From assembly GCA_002429455.1 (NCBI GenBank), contig DIZU01000081.1, positions 1 to 5,675 of the forward strand: a DNA stretch of 5,675 bases, read 5' to 3'. A program made the translations under genes and the position numbers. Positions 1 to 5,163 of the stretch are shown here, piece by piece; within the stretch, counting starts at the first letter, position 1, and each line of letters starts with the position of its first letter. Source of the DNA: Methylotenera sp. UBA6020. Lineage in GTDB: Bacteria > Pseudomonadota > Gammaproteobacteria > Burkholderiales > Methylophilaceae. The notes beneath the pieces were generated by a model. It searched no databases, was not told where the DNA came from, and saw nothing but the letters and a program-made list of their open reading frames with translations.

Positions 1-22
1 AGTATAAATTTTTAATAAATCA

Positions 23-43
23 TGTAAGATTACAATTGTTAAC
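23..43 (+). promoter_or_regulatory. candidate greA promoter -10 with overlapping 12-bp palindrome
   Basis: TACAAT at 31-36 matches the sigma-70 -10 consensus at five of six positions and would place a transcription start near 43. The -35 region is T-rich and shows no good TTGACA match. The -10 box is overlapped by the palindrome TGTAA-GA-TTACA (23-34), which could be an operator. Both are read directly from the sequence. Promoter function is inferred, and the upstream gene is outside the window. Confidence 0.35.
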
Positions 44-75
44 CACGCCTTGAACGGGTGGTGGTTTTGTTTTTT
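42..75 (+). terminator. terminator-like hairpin in front of greA (upstream-gene terminator or greA leader attenuator)
   Basis: ACCAC-g-CC (42-49) pairs with GGGTGGT (56-62) around the loop TTGAAC, with one bulged G. It is followed by GG and then a T-rich tract (TTTT G TTTTTT, 65-75). This has the form of an intrinsic terminator. It ends only 5 bases before the greA Shine-Dalgarno. It could terminate the gene upstream of the window. If transcription starts near 43, it would instead be the first element of the greA leader. E. coli greA is known to have a leader terminator that releases short RNAs, so the second reading is plausible. Confidence 0.6.
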
Positions 76-80
76 AGTAT

Positions 81-85
81 AAGGA
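81..85 (+). promoter_or_regulatory. greA ribosome binding site (fixes the start at 94)
   Basis: AAGGA at 81-85 lies 8 bases before the ATG at 94. It settles the choice between this ATG and the in-frame GTG at 58, which has no Shine-Dalgarno and would put the start inside the upstream hairpin. Confidence 0.8.
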
Positions 86-93
86 AAAGTCGT

Positions 94-576
94 ATGGCAG
101 TTACTCAAATACCCGTTACCGTTAAAGGCGCAGCGCTATTAAAAGAGGAGTTACTTCGTTTGCGTAGCGTAGATCGCCCCTATATTATTCAAGCGATTGC
201 TGAAGCGCGCGCACAAGGCGACTTGTCGGAGAATGCTGAATATGAGGCGGCTAAAGAGCGGCAAAGCTTTATTGAAGGCCGTATTGCCGAAGTTGAGGCC
301 AAGCTTTCTAACGCCATGGTGATTGACCCAACCACGCTTCATGCTGATGGCCGCTGTGTATTTGGTTCAACAGTGAGAATTGAAGACTTGAATGGCGGCG
401 GCATCATCACGTATCAAATTGTAGGTGATGATGAGGCGGATATTAAAAATGGTAAAATTTCAGTCAGCTCACCGATTTCACGCGGTTTAATTGGCAAGTC
501 AGAAGGCGATGTTGCTGAGGTGATGGCGCCAGGCGGCGTTAAAGAATACGAAATATTGGACGTTCAATATATTTAG
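94..576 (+). CDS. greA: transcription elongation factor GreA
   Basis: GreA binds the secondary channel of RNA polymerase and stimulates cleavage of the backtracked 3' RNA end, rescuing stalled elongation complexes. The product is 160 residues, the usual family length (about 158). Residues 1-75 form the N-terminal coiled coil. Its tip carries GDLSENAEY with the acidic pair D43 and E46, equivalent to D41/E44 of E. coli, which position the catalytic Mg2+. Residues from about 80 to 160 are the FKBP-like C-terminal domain, with the typical SPISRGLIGKSEGD segment and a PGGVKEYEI ending. I chose ATG 94 over the in-frame GTG at 58 because AAGGA sits 8 bases before it and because MAVTQIPVT is a natural GreA N-terminus. 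The DUF4149 gene follows 55 bases downstream on the same strand and could be cotranscribed. The leader may contain a terminator or attenuator. Confidence 0.97.
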   Translation: MAVTQIPVTVKGAALLKEELLRLRSVDRPYIIQAIAEARAQGDLSENAEYEAAKERQSFIEGRIAEVEAKLSNAMVIDPTTLHADGRCVFGSTVRIEDLNGGGIITYQIVGDDEADIKNGKISVSSPISRGLIGKSEGDVAEVMAPGGVKEYEILDVQYI

Positions 577-595
577 TTCAATAAATATATTGAAC
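562..595 (+). repeat. nested inverted repeat across the greA stop codon (two alternative hairpins)
   Basis: GTTCAATATATTT (562-574) is perfectly complementary to AAATATATTGAAC (583-595), giving a 13-bp stem with an 8-base loop. The sequence 576-595 also forms its own hairpin, GTTCAATA / TATTGAAC with loop AATA, using the same right arm. The two folds are therefore mutually exclusive. The longer one includes the last greA codons and the first base of the TAG. The stem is AT-rich and no T tract follows, so it is not a standard terminator. It might act in 3'-end stability, partial termination or protein binding. Confidence 0.6.
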
Positions 596-631
596 AAATC
601 AAAAGTGCCAAAGGGATGAAAAGAGACAGTG

Positions 632-1078
632 ATGAATAATTGGTCAGATAAATTTAGCTTGATTATCATCACCTTGTGGATCGGTGCATTGTGGTCAGCA
701 GGTGCGGCGGCCTATGCGTTATTCGATACCTTGCAAGATAAACAATTGGCCGGACAGTTAGCGGGTAAGTTTTTTAATTACGTGTCTTATTTAGGGTTGT
801 TCTCGGCATTTTACTTGCTTATACATCGCTTGCTTCGCTTTGGCACGGTCGTATTGAAGCAAGAGTTTTTTTGGGCGGTGTTTGTCATGTTATTGCTTGT
901 GTTAGCGGGGCATTTTGGGATTCAACCTTTATTGGCCCAATTCAAAGCTGACGCATTCCCAAGTGATGTCATGCAAAGTGTCTTTGCCAACAGATTCAGA
1001 ACTTGGCATGGTGTTGCAAGCATTGCTTATATGTTGCAATGTCTACTTGGATTTATCGTCGTATTACGCGCAAAGTAA
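632..1078 (+). CDS. DUF4149-type four-helix inner membrane protein
   Basis: This is a small hydrophobic protein of 148 residues with four predicted membrane helices: about 8-31, 49-68, 78-101 and 125-146. Short charged loops lie between them. The FRTWHGVASIAY segment (W125, H126, G127) before the last helix and the LWIGALWSAG segment in the first are what I associate with DUF4149 (TMEM205-like) proteins. The biochemical function of this family is not known to me and I assign none. No cleavable signal peptide is evident; the first helix looks like a retained anchor. A GTG at 629 directly precedes the ATG at 632. I prefer the ATG, with AGAGA (622-626) as a modest Shine-Dalgarno 5 bases upstream. 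It lies 55 bases after greA on the same strand and converges on yhbY. I recall DUF4149 genes near greA in other betaproteobacteria, which suggests lineage synteny rather than a recent insertion. Confidence 0.8.
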   Translation: MNNWSDKFSLIIITLWIGALWSAGAAAYALFDTLQDKQLAGQLAGKFFNYVSYLGLFSAFYLLIHRLLRFGTVVLKQEFFWAVFVMLLLVLAGHFGIQPLLAQFKADAFPSDVMQSVFANRFRTWHGVASIAYMLQCLLGFIVVLRAK

Positions 1079-1089
1079 TTGCTTAGCGA

Positions 1090-1120
1090 AAATCCCGCAA
1101 GTTGTTTTTGCGGGGGATTT
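1090..1120. terminator. bidirectional terminator between the DUF4149 gene and yhbY
   Basis: AAATCCCGCAA (1090-1100) pairs with TTGCGGGGGATTT (1108-1120) across a short T-rich loop. Two surplus G residues are bulged in the right arm. A/T flanks on each side give short T-rich tails in both directions (ATTTATTT on plus, ATTTT on minus). It lies 11 bases after the DUF4149 stop and 28 bases beyond the yhbY stop, as expected for a terminator shared by converging genes. Confidence 0.8.
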
Positions 1121-1148
1121 ATTTCTGTGCGGTATTGTTTTGCAGGGG

Positions 1149-1439
1149 CTACTTTGTAGGAACTACGATTTTTGGTTTTGTCGATTGACGATACACCACT
1201 AATTGTTTGCCAATGTGATGCACAGCAATAGCATTAGTTTGTTCGCAAATATCAGTCAGCATTTGCGTACGCAATGCCTTATCATCCATCATCACTTTAA
1301 TTTTAATCAACTCATGTGCGTCCAGGCAGATGTTAATTTCTTTCAAAACGCCCTCTGATAAGCCTTTATTACTTATCATGACGACGGGGTTTAAGCTATG
1401 TGCAAGGCCACGTAAGTAGCTAATTTGTTTTGAATTCAC
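1149..1439 (-). CDS. yhbY: YhbY family CRM-domain RNA-binding protein (50S assembly)
   Basis: This 96-residue protein is a single CRM domain, like E. coli YhbY (97 residues), which binds pre-50S ribosomal particles. Recognisable segments are GLAHSLNPVV (11-20), KGLSEGVLKEI (25-35), HELIKIKV (42-49), and the ending IGKQLVVYR (76-84) followed by a basic tail. In E. coli YhbY, as I recall it, the GxxG loop of the CRM fold reads GSNG. Here the equivalent residues 23-26 are SNKG, so the first glycine is serine (codon AGT). The start is GTG at 1439. No in-frame ATG, GTG or TTG occurs between it and the upstream in-frame stop at 1470-1472. A weak AAGAAG Shine-Dalgarno lies about 8 bases before it. 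The gene is divergent from rlmE and convergent with greA and the DUF4149 gene, the same orientation as in E. coli. Confidence 0.95.
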   Translation of the reverse strand: MNSKQISYLRGLAHSLNPVVMISNKGLSEGVLKEINICLDAHELIKIKVMMDDKALRTQMLTDICEQTNAIAVHHIGKQLVVYRQSTKPKIVVPTK

Positions 1440-1493
1440 GGGGTTATCTTCTTGAGTTATCTTATTGATTTATATAGGCGAGCAGTTTAACAG
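1440..1493. promoter_or_regulatory. compact divergent promoter region, yhbY / rlmE
   Basis: Only 54 bases separate two divergent start codons, so both promoters must be here or reach into the coding regions. The best -10 candidate is TATATA at 1471-1476, itself palindromic. Read on plus it predicts a start near 1483, leaving an rlmE leader of about 11 bases. On minus it reads CTATATAAAT, containing TATAAA (1474 to 1469), with a start near 1463. No convincing -35 box is seen in either direction. The rlmE Shine-Dalgarno is weak: AGG at 1476-1478 lies too far away, and GAG at 1480-1482 is 11 bases from the ATG. Confidence 0.35.
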
Positions 1494-2123
1494 ATGAAAC
1501 TAAAACCTTCCAGCAAAGCTTGGATACACGAACATATCAATGATGAATTTGTTAAGCGCGCACAAAAAGAGGGTTATAGAGCGCGTGCTGCTTACAAACT
1601 CACTGAAATTGACGATAAAGATAGGTTAATTAAGCCGGGTATGACCATTGTGGATTTAGGTGCAACGCCAGGCAGTTGGTCGCAAGTAGTGGTGCAGCGC
1701 TTAAAAGGTCAAGGGCGGGTGATTGCGTTGGATTTGCTGGAAATGCAGCCAATTAACGGCGTGGAGTTTATTCAAGGTGATTTTCGTGAAGATGCGGTAT
1801 TAAAATTATTAGAACAAACACTAAATAAAACTAAAGTTGACCTTGTAATTGCTGATATGGCACCCAATATCTCAGGTATTGCTGATGTAGACCAAGCAGG
1901 TGCCGCTTATTTAACTGAATTGGCGTTAGACTTTAGCCAGGCATGGCTGAAACCAAACGGTAATTTTTTGGTCAAGGTGTTTGTAGGCGCAGGTTTTGAC
2001 GAAATTCTACAAAATATGCGAAAAATGTTTGATAAAGTAGTCACGCGCAAACCCAAAGCTTCGCGTGGTAGAAGTAGTGAGGTTTATCTACTTGGGCTGG
2101 GCCTTAAATCTTCTGAAAATTAG
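1494..2123 (+). CDS. rlmE: 23S rRNA (uridine 2'-O)-methyltransferase RlmE (FtsJ/RrmJ)
   Basis: RlmE uses S-adenosylmethionine to methylate the 2'-O of U2552 (E. coli numbering) in the A-loop of 23S rRNA, a late step of 50S maturation. The 209-residue product equals the E. coli enzyme in length. The catalytic K-D-K-E tetrad is complete: K35 in RAAYKL, D121 in IADMAPN, K161 in LVKVF and E196 in SRGRSSEVYLLG. Each lies three residues before its E. coli counterpart (K38, D124, K164, E199). The SAM-binding motif DLGATPGSWSQVV spans 54-66, and D80 of the next strand and D96 of GDFRED are in place. The start ATG has only a weak Shine-Dalgarno. yhbY, another 50S factor, diverges from the same 54-base region, and ftsH follows after 151 bases, as in the E. 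coli rlmE-ftsH operon. Confidence 0.97.
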   Translation: MKLKPSSKAWIHEHINDEFVKRAQKEGYRARAAYKLTEIDDKDRLIKPGMTIVDLGATPGSWSQVVVQRLKGQGRVIALDLLEMQPINGVEFIQGDFREDAVLKLLEQTLNKTKVDLVIADMAPNISGIADVDQAGAAYLTELALDFSQAWLKPNGNFLVKVFVGAGFDEILQNMRKMFDKVVTRKPKASRGRSSEVYLLGLGLKSSEN

Positions 2124-2274
2124 CTCTGAGGATACTAAATTTCAGTTGTAAAGTTGGTGCCTTAATCGTCAATTTAAGATTAAAATTGTAAAACGCGTCA
2201 GATAATTACTTAATACATAAATTAGATTAAGCCACGCTAAATTAGATTTTCCCTTTTTAAAAAGGAACAAGATT
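2124..2274 (+). promoter_or_regulatory. ftsH upstream region with direct and inverted repeats
   Basis: This AT-rich gap between rlmE and ftsH holds no gene and no clear intrinsic terminator after rlmE, so read-through is possible. It contains an 11-bp direct repeat TAAATTAGATT at 2218-2228 and 2238-2248, spaced exactly 20 bp, about two helical turns. An inverted repeat CAATTT / AAATTG lies at 2170-2175 and 2183-2188. A repeated TTGTAAA occurs at 2146 and 2186, 40 bp apart. Weak -10-like boxes occur (TAAAAT 2181-2186, TAATAC 2211-2216), but none is paired with a good -35. I saw no sigma-32 promoter (CTTGAA ... CCCCAT type). Confidence 0.4.
2252..2266 (+). promoter_or_regulatory. ftsH ribosome binding site inside a self-complementary element
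   Basis: AAAAAGGA (2259-2266) is a strong Shine-Dalgarno, with 8 bases between it and the TTG start at 2275. It fixes that start, since no ATG or GTG is available in frame nearby. The same bases form a perfect 14-bp palindrome with CCTTTTT (2252-2258). In RNA, CCUUU / AAAGG could form a short hairpin with loop UUAA that covers the Shine-Dalgarno. The pyrimidine run 2247-2258 could extend pairing with one bulged C. Confidence 0.7.
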
Positions 2275-4167
2275 TTGAACAATATATTTAAGAATATTGC
2301 CATTTGGTTGGCGGTGGCCATGGTGTTGATGGCAATTTTCAATTTGTCGGGCGTGAAAACTGGCGCAGACAACCAAATGGTTTATTCACAATTTATTCAA
2401 GAAGTAAAAGATGGTCGAATTGCTAAAGTGCAAATTGATGGCCGTGTACTTCATGGTACGACGCATGATGGTAAAAAATTCAATTCCTATGCGCCGACAG
2501 ATCCTTGGTTAGTTTCTGATTTGCTTAAAAATAATGTCACGGTAGAAGCTAAGCCAGAGGAAGAGCAATCTTTACTGATGAGCATTTTTGTTTCTTGGTT
2601 TCCCATGATTTTATTAATTGGTGTTTGGGTCTTCTTTATGCGTCAAATGCAAGGTGGCGGCAAAGGTGGCGGCCCATTCTCATTTGGTAAAAGCAAAGCA
2701 CGTCAATTAGATGAAAGTGCCAATCAGACAACATTTGCCGATGTGGCCGGTTGCGATGAAGCCAAGGAAGAGGTTTTTGAATTGGTTGAATTTTTACGTG
2801 ATCCCACAAAATTCCAAAAACTGGGTGGCCGCATTCCACGTGGCGTGTTAATGGTGGGCCCACCAGGTACAGGTAAAACCTTGTTGGCACGTGCGATTGC
2901 AGGCGAAGCTAAAGTGCCATTTTTCTCGATCTCAGGTTCTGACTTCGTGGAAATGTTTGTGGGTGTTGGTGCCTCTCGCGTGCGTGATATGTTCGAGCAA
3001 GCAAAGAAAAGCTCACCATGTATCGTATTTATTGATGAAATTGATGCGGTAGGTCGTAGCCGTGGCGCGGGTACTGGTGGTGGTAATGATGAACGTGAGC
3101 AAACACTCAACCAGTTATTGGTCGAAATGGATGGCTTTGAAGGTAACTCTGGCGTGATTGTGATTGCGGCCACCAATAGGGCAGATGTTTTGGATAAAGC
3201 ATTACTACGCCCAGGTCGTTTTGATCGTCAAGTAATGGTGTCATTGCCTGATATTAAAGGCCGCGAGCAAATTCTAATGGTACATATGCGTAAAGTACCG
3301 ATTGATGTCGATGTAAAGGCGGATATTTTAGCGCGCGGTACGCCTGGTTTTTCAGGTGCAGACTTAGCTAACCTGGTTAACGAGGCTGCTTTATTTGCCG
3401 CGCGTCGTAATAAGCGTACTGTGGATATGCAAGATTTTGAAGATGCTAAAGACAAAATCTTCATGGGTCCTGAACGCAAATCCATGGTGATGCGTGAAGA
3501 TGAACGTCGCAATACTGCGTACCATGAATCTGGTCATGCGGTTGTGGCTAAGTTGTTGCCTAAGGCCGACCCTGTGCATAAAGTCACCATCATGCCACGC
3601 GGTTGGGCATTAGGCTTAACATGGCAGTTGCCGGAATTTGATCGTATTAGCAACTATAAAGACAAGATGCTGGAAGAGATTTCTATTTTGTTTGGTGGTC
3701 GTATTGCTGAAGAAATTTTCATGCATCAAATGTCAACGGGCGCATCTAATGACTTTGACCGTGCGACTAAATTAGCGCGTGATATGGTTACTCGTTATGG
3801 CATGTCTGATGCGCTAGGTACGATGGTTTACGCGGGCGATAGCCAAGATTCATTCTTTGGTAACATGAGTTCCAAGACTGTATCTGAAGCGACGCAACAA
3901 AAAGTGGATGCAGAAATTCGTCGTATTTTAGATGAGCAATATGGCATTGCACGTAAATTACTTGAAGATAATCGTGACAAAGTTGATGCCATGGCTGCTG
4001 CCTTGATGGAATATGAAACGATTGATGCGGATCAAATCAATGACATTATGGCGGGGATCCCAGTGCGACCACCTAAACCGTCACAAAGCAAGGCACACCC
4101 GCCACGTGACACTGGGTCATCTGGTGCTAGTGCCACACCAGCACCGCAGCCTACTGCTAAAACCTAG
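2275..4167 (+). CDS. ftsH: ATP-dependent zinc metalloprotease FtsH
   Basis: FtsH is a hexameric inner-membrane AAA+ protease that degrades misassembled membrane proteins and, in E. coli, LpxC and sigma-32. The 630-residue product is close to the usual length (E. coli about 644). Membrane helix 1 spans about 5-24, the periplasmic domain 30-100 and helix 2 about 103-122. A glycine-rich linker (127-133) follows. The AAA+ domain has Walker A GPPGTGKT (195-202), the pore motif MFVGVG (227-232), Walker B IVFIDEID (250-257) and the second region of homology with R315 and R318 in RPGRFDRQ. The protease domain has the zinc site HESGH (417-421), with D493 in TGASNDF as the likely third ligand. The tail from 598 on is proline- and alanine-rich and probably disordered. 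The start is [15 protein letters not shown] is the normal N-terminus and no ATG fits. A strong terminator follows, so folP is probably a separate transcription unit. Confidence 0.98.
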   Translation: MNNIFKNIAIWLAVAMVLMAIFNLSGVKTGADNQMVYSQFIQEVKDGRIAKVQIDGRVLHGTTHDGKKFNSYAPTDPWLVSDLLKNNVTVEAKPEEEQSLLMSIFVSWFPMILLIGVWVFFMRQMQGGGKGGGPFSFGKSKARQLDESANQTTFADVAGCDEAKEEVFELVEFLRDPTKFQKLGGRIPRGVLMVGPPGTGKTLLARAIAGEAKVPFFSISGSDFVEMFVGVGASRVRDMFEQAKKSSPCIVFIDEIDAVGRSRGAGTGGGNDEREQTLNQLLVEMDGFEGNSGVIVIAATNRADVLDKALLRPGRFDRQVMVSLPDIKGREQILMVHMRKVPIDVDVKADILARGTPGFSGADLANLVNEAALFAARRNKRTVDMQDFEDAKDKIFMGPERKSMVMREDERRNTAYHESGHAVVAKLLPKADPVHKVTIMPRGWALGLTWQLPEFDRISNYKDKMLEEISILFGGRIAEEIFMHQMSTGASNDFDRATKLARDMVTRYGMSDALGTMVYAGDSQDSFFGNMSSKTVSEATQQKVDAEIRRILDEQYGIARKLLEDNRDKVDAMAAALMEYETIDADQINDIMAGIPVRPPKPSQSKAHPPRDTGSSGASATPAPQPTAKT

Positions 4168-4184
4168 CATCTAAATTAGACTGC

Positions 4185-4217
4185 AAAAAAAAGGGCTAGA
4201 AATCTAGCCCTTTTTTT
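4185..4217. terminator. strong bidirectional intrinsic terminator after ftsH
   Basis: GGGCTAG (4193-4199) and CTAGCCC (4204-4210) form a perfect 7-bp stem with the loop AAAT. Eight A residues (4185-4192) precede it and seven T residues (4211-4217) follow, so the T-tract criterion is met on both strands. It lies 17 bases after the ftsH stop codon. Confidence 0.95.
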
Positions 4218-4234
4218 ATAACGCACTTTTTAAG

Positions 4235-4245
4235 TATAATGTTTC
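4235..4245 (+). promoter_or_regulatory. folP promoter -10 (TATAAT) placed for a leaderless transcript
   Basis: A perfect TATAAT lies at 4235-4240, separated from the folP ATG (4246) by only GTTTC. The usual 6-8 base distance to the start site puts +1 on or next to the A of the ATG. No Shine-Dalgarno is present. The -35 position (about 4212-4218) is only the terminator T tract, a poor TTGACA match. TAA inside TATAAT is an in-frame stop, so folP cannot start further upstream. Confidence 0.6.
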
Positions 4246-5109
4246 ATGCAATTTCACTCTCAATCTTCTTACCAATTTCACTGTGGTAAATACCAACTTA
4301 CTCTAAATCGTCCGCATGTCATGGGCATTGTCAATGTGACGCCTGATTCATTCTCTGATGGGGGTAAATTTGTATCTACCAATCTAGCAGTGGAGCATGC
4401 GCTTAAGTTGATAGCAGAAGGTGCTGATATCTTGGATATAGGTGGTGAGTCAACCCGCCCTGGGGCAGCCCCGGTAAGCTTGGATGAGGAACTGAGTCGG
4501 GTGATTCCAGTGATTCAGGCTTTGCGCGGAATCTCCACGGTTCCCCTTTCAATTGATACTTATAAACCCGCAGTGATGCGTGCGGCGATTGCTGCAGGTG
4601 CTGATATTGTGAATGATGTACGTGCTTTGCAAGAGGATGGTGCTATAGAAGCCGTTGCCAATAGCAATGCTGGGGTATGTTTGATGCACATGCAAGGCAC
4701 ACCGCAAACCATGCAACTGGATCCTAAGTATGTTGATGTGGTTGAAGAGGTTAAACATTTCTTAATGGATAGATTGCATGTAGCTATAGCGCATAGAATT
4801 GTTAAAGAACGTATTTTGTTCGACCCCGGTTTTGGTTTTGGTAAAAGCACTGTGCACAATATTGCACTTATCCAACATTTGGATAGTCTAGCTGACCTCG
4901 GTCAACCATTATTAGTCGGGCTTTCTCGTAAAGCAGTGTTAGGCCAAATCGCTGGTGGCGATGAACAGCAGCGCTTGCATGCAGGGCTTGCAGCCTCAGT
5001 AATTTCCGTCATGAAAGGCGCTAAAATAGTGCGTGTACATGATGTAAAAGCGACTGTGGATGCGCTAAAAGTCGTTGCCGTAGTAATGCCGGTGAATAAT
5101 GAAGAATAG
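4246..5109 (+). CDS. folP: dihydropteroate synthase FolP
   Basis: FolP condenses para-aminobenzoate with 6-hydroxymethyl-7,8-dihydropterin diphosphate to give 7,8-dihydropteroate in folate synthesis; it is the sulfonamide target. The product has 287 residues (E. coli 282) and forms one TIM barrel. Conserved segments appear in order: MGIVNVTPDSFSDGG (26-40, N30), DIGGESTRPGA (64-74, T70 and R71), PLSIDTYKP (100-108, D104), DIVNDVRAL (120-128, N123), CLMHMQGTP (145-153), DPGFGFGKS (193-201, D193), GLSRKA (225-230, K229) and RVHDV (263-267, R263 and H265). The expected pterin, phosphate and pABA contacts are therefore present. ATG 4246 is the only start upstream of the conserved core; the stop at 4237-4239 closes the frame. 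It has no Shine-Dalgarno and sits just after a TATAAT box. glmM follows after 54 bases on the same strand, as in E. coli. Confidence 0.97.
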   Translation: MQFHSQSSYQFHCGKYQLTLNRPHVMGIVNVTPDSFSDGGKFVSTNLAVEHALKLIAEGADILDIGGESTRPGAAPVSLDEELSRVIPVIQALRGISTVPLSIDTYKPAVMRAAIAAGADIVNDVRALQEDGAIEAVANSNAGVCLMHMQGTPQTMQLDPKYVDVVEEVKHFLMDRLHVAIAHRIVKERILFDPGFGFGKSTVHNIALIQHLDSLADLGQPLLVGLSRKAVLGQIAGGDEQQRLHAGLAASVISVMKGAKIVRVHDVKATVDALKVVAVVMPVNNEE

Positions 5110-5150
5110 TTAATAATAATGATGAAAAAATTAAATCATAGCGTTAAATC

Positions 5151-5155
5151 AAGGA
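5151..5155 (+). promoter_or_regulatory. glmM ribosome binding site
   Basis: AAGGA lies 8 bases before the ATG at 5164 and fixes the start of the truncated gene. The 54-base folP-glmM gap holds no terminator, so cotranscription is likely. It also contains a TTAAATCA direct repeat (5131-5138 and 5144-5151) of unknown meaning. Confidence 0.85.
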
Positions 5156-5163
5156 ATTGAAGC

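Noticed and set aside
1..41. Possible 3' end of an upstream gene such as carB
   Set aside because: Stop codons occur in the short stretch and no recognisable protein tail can be read, so nothing can be supported.
58..93. In-frame GTG at 58 as a longer greA start
   Set aside because: It lies inside the terminator-like hairpin and has no Shine-Dalgarno. The added residues are a T-tract translation, and the ATG at 94 has a good AAGGA.
915..1202. Plus-strand open frame of 95 codons overlapping the DUF4149 gene and yhbY
   Set aside because: It overlaps two well-supported genes and runs through the terminator. Its translation has no family features.
2124..2274. Sigma-32 heat-shock promoter before ftsH
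   Set aside because: No CTTGAA-type -35 with a CCCCAT-type -10 at proper spacing was seen.
2724..3176. Minus-strand open frame of 150 codons inside ftsH
   Set aside because: It is antisense to the conserved AAA+ domain. Its serine- and proline-rich translation is typical of a shadow frame.
3523..3537. HESGH in FtsH as a damaged zinc site
   Set aside because: The two histidines and the glutamate are intact. The variable third position tolerates serine, so the protease should be active.
4249..4282. Direct repeat CAATTTCACT at 4249-4258 and 4273-4282 in the folP N-terminus
   Set aside because: It is within coding sequence, encodes a repeated Q-F-H, and is short. Chance or local slippage is sufficient explanation.
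4321..4323. ATG at folP codon 26 as the true start
   Set aside because: This Met begins the conserved first strand (MGIVNVTPDSF). Starting here would remove the N-terminal strand found in other FolP proteins, and no Shine-Dalgarno precedes it.
4560..4859. Minus-strand open frames inside folP
   Set aside because: They are antisense to conserved dihydropteroate synthase motifs and have no ribosome binding site or family features.
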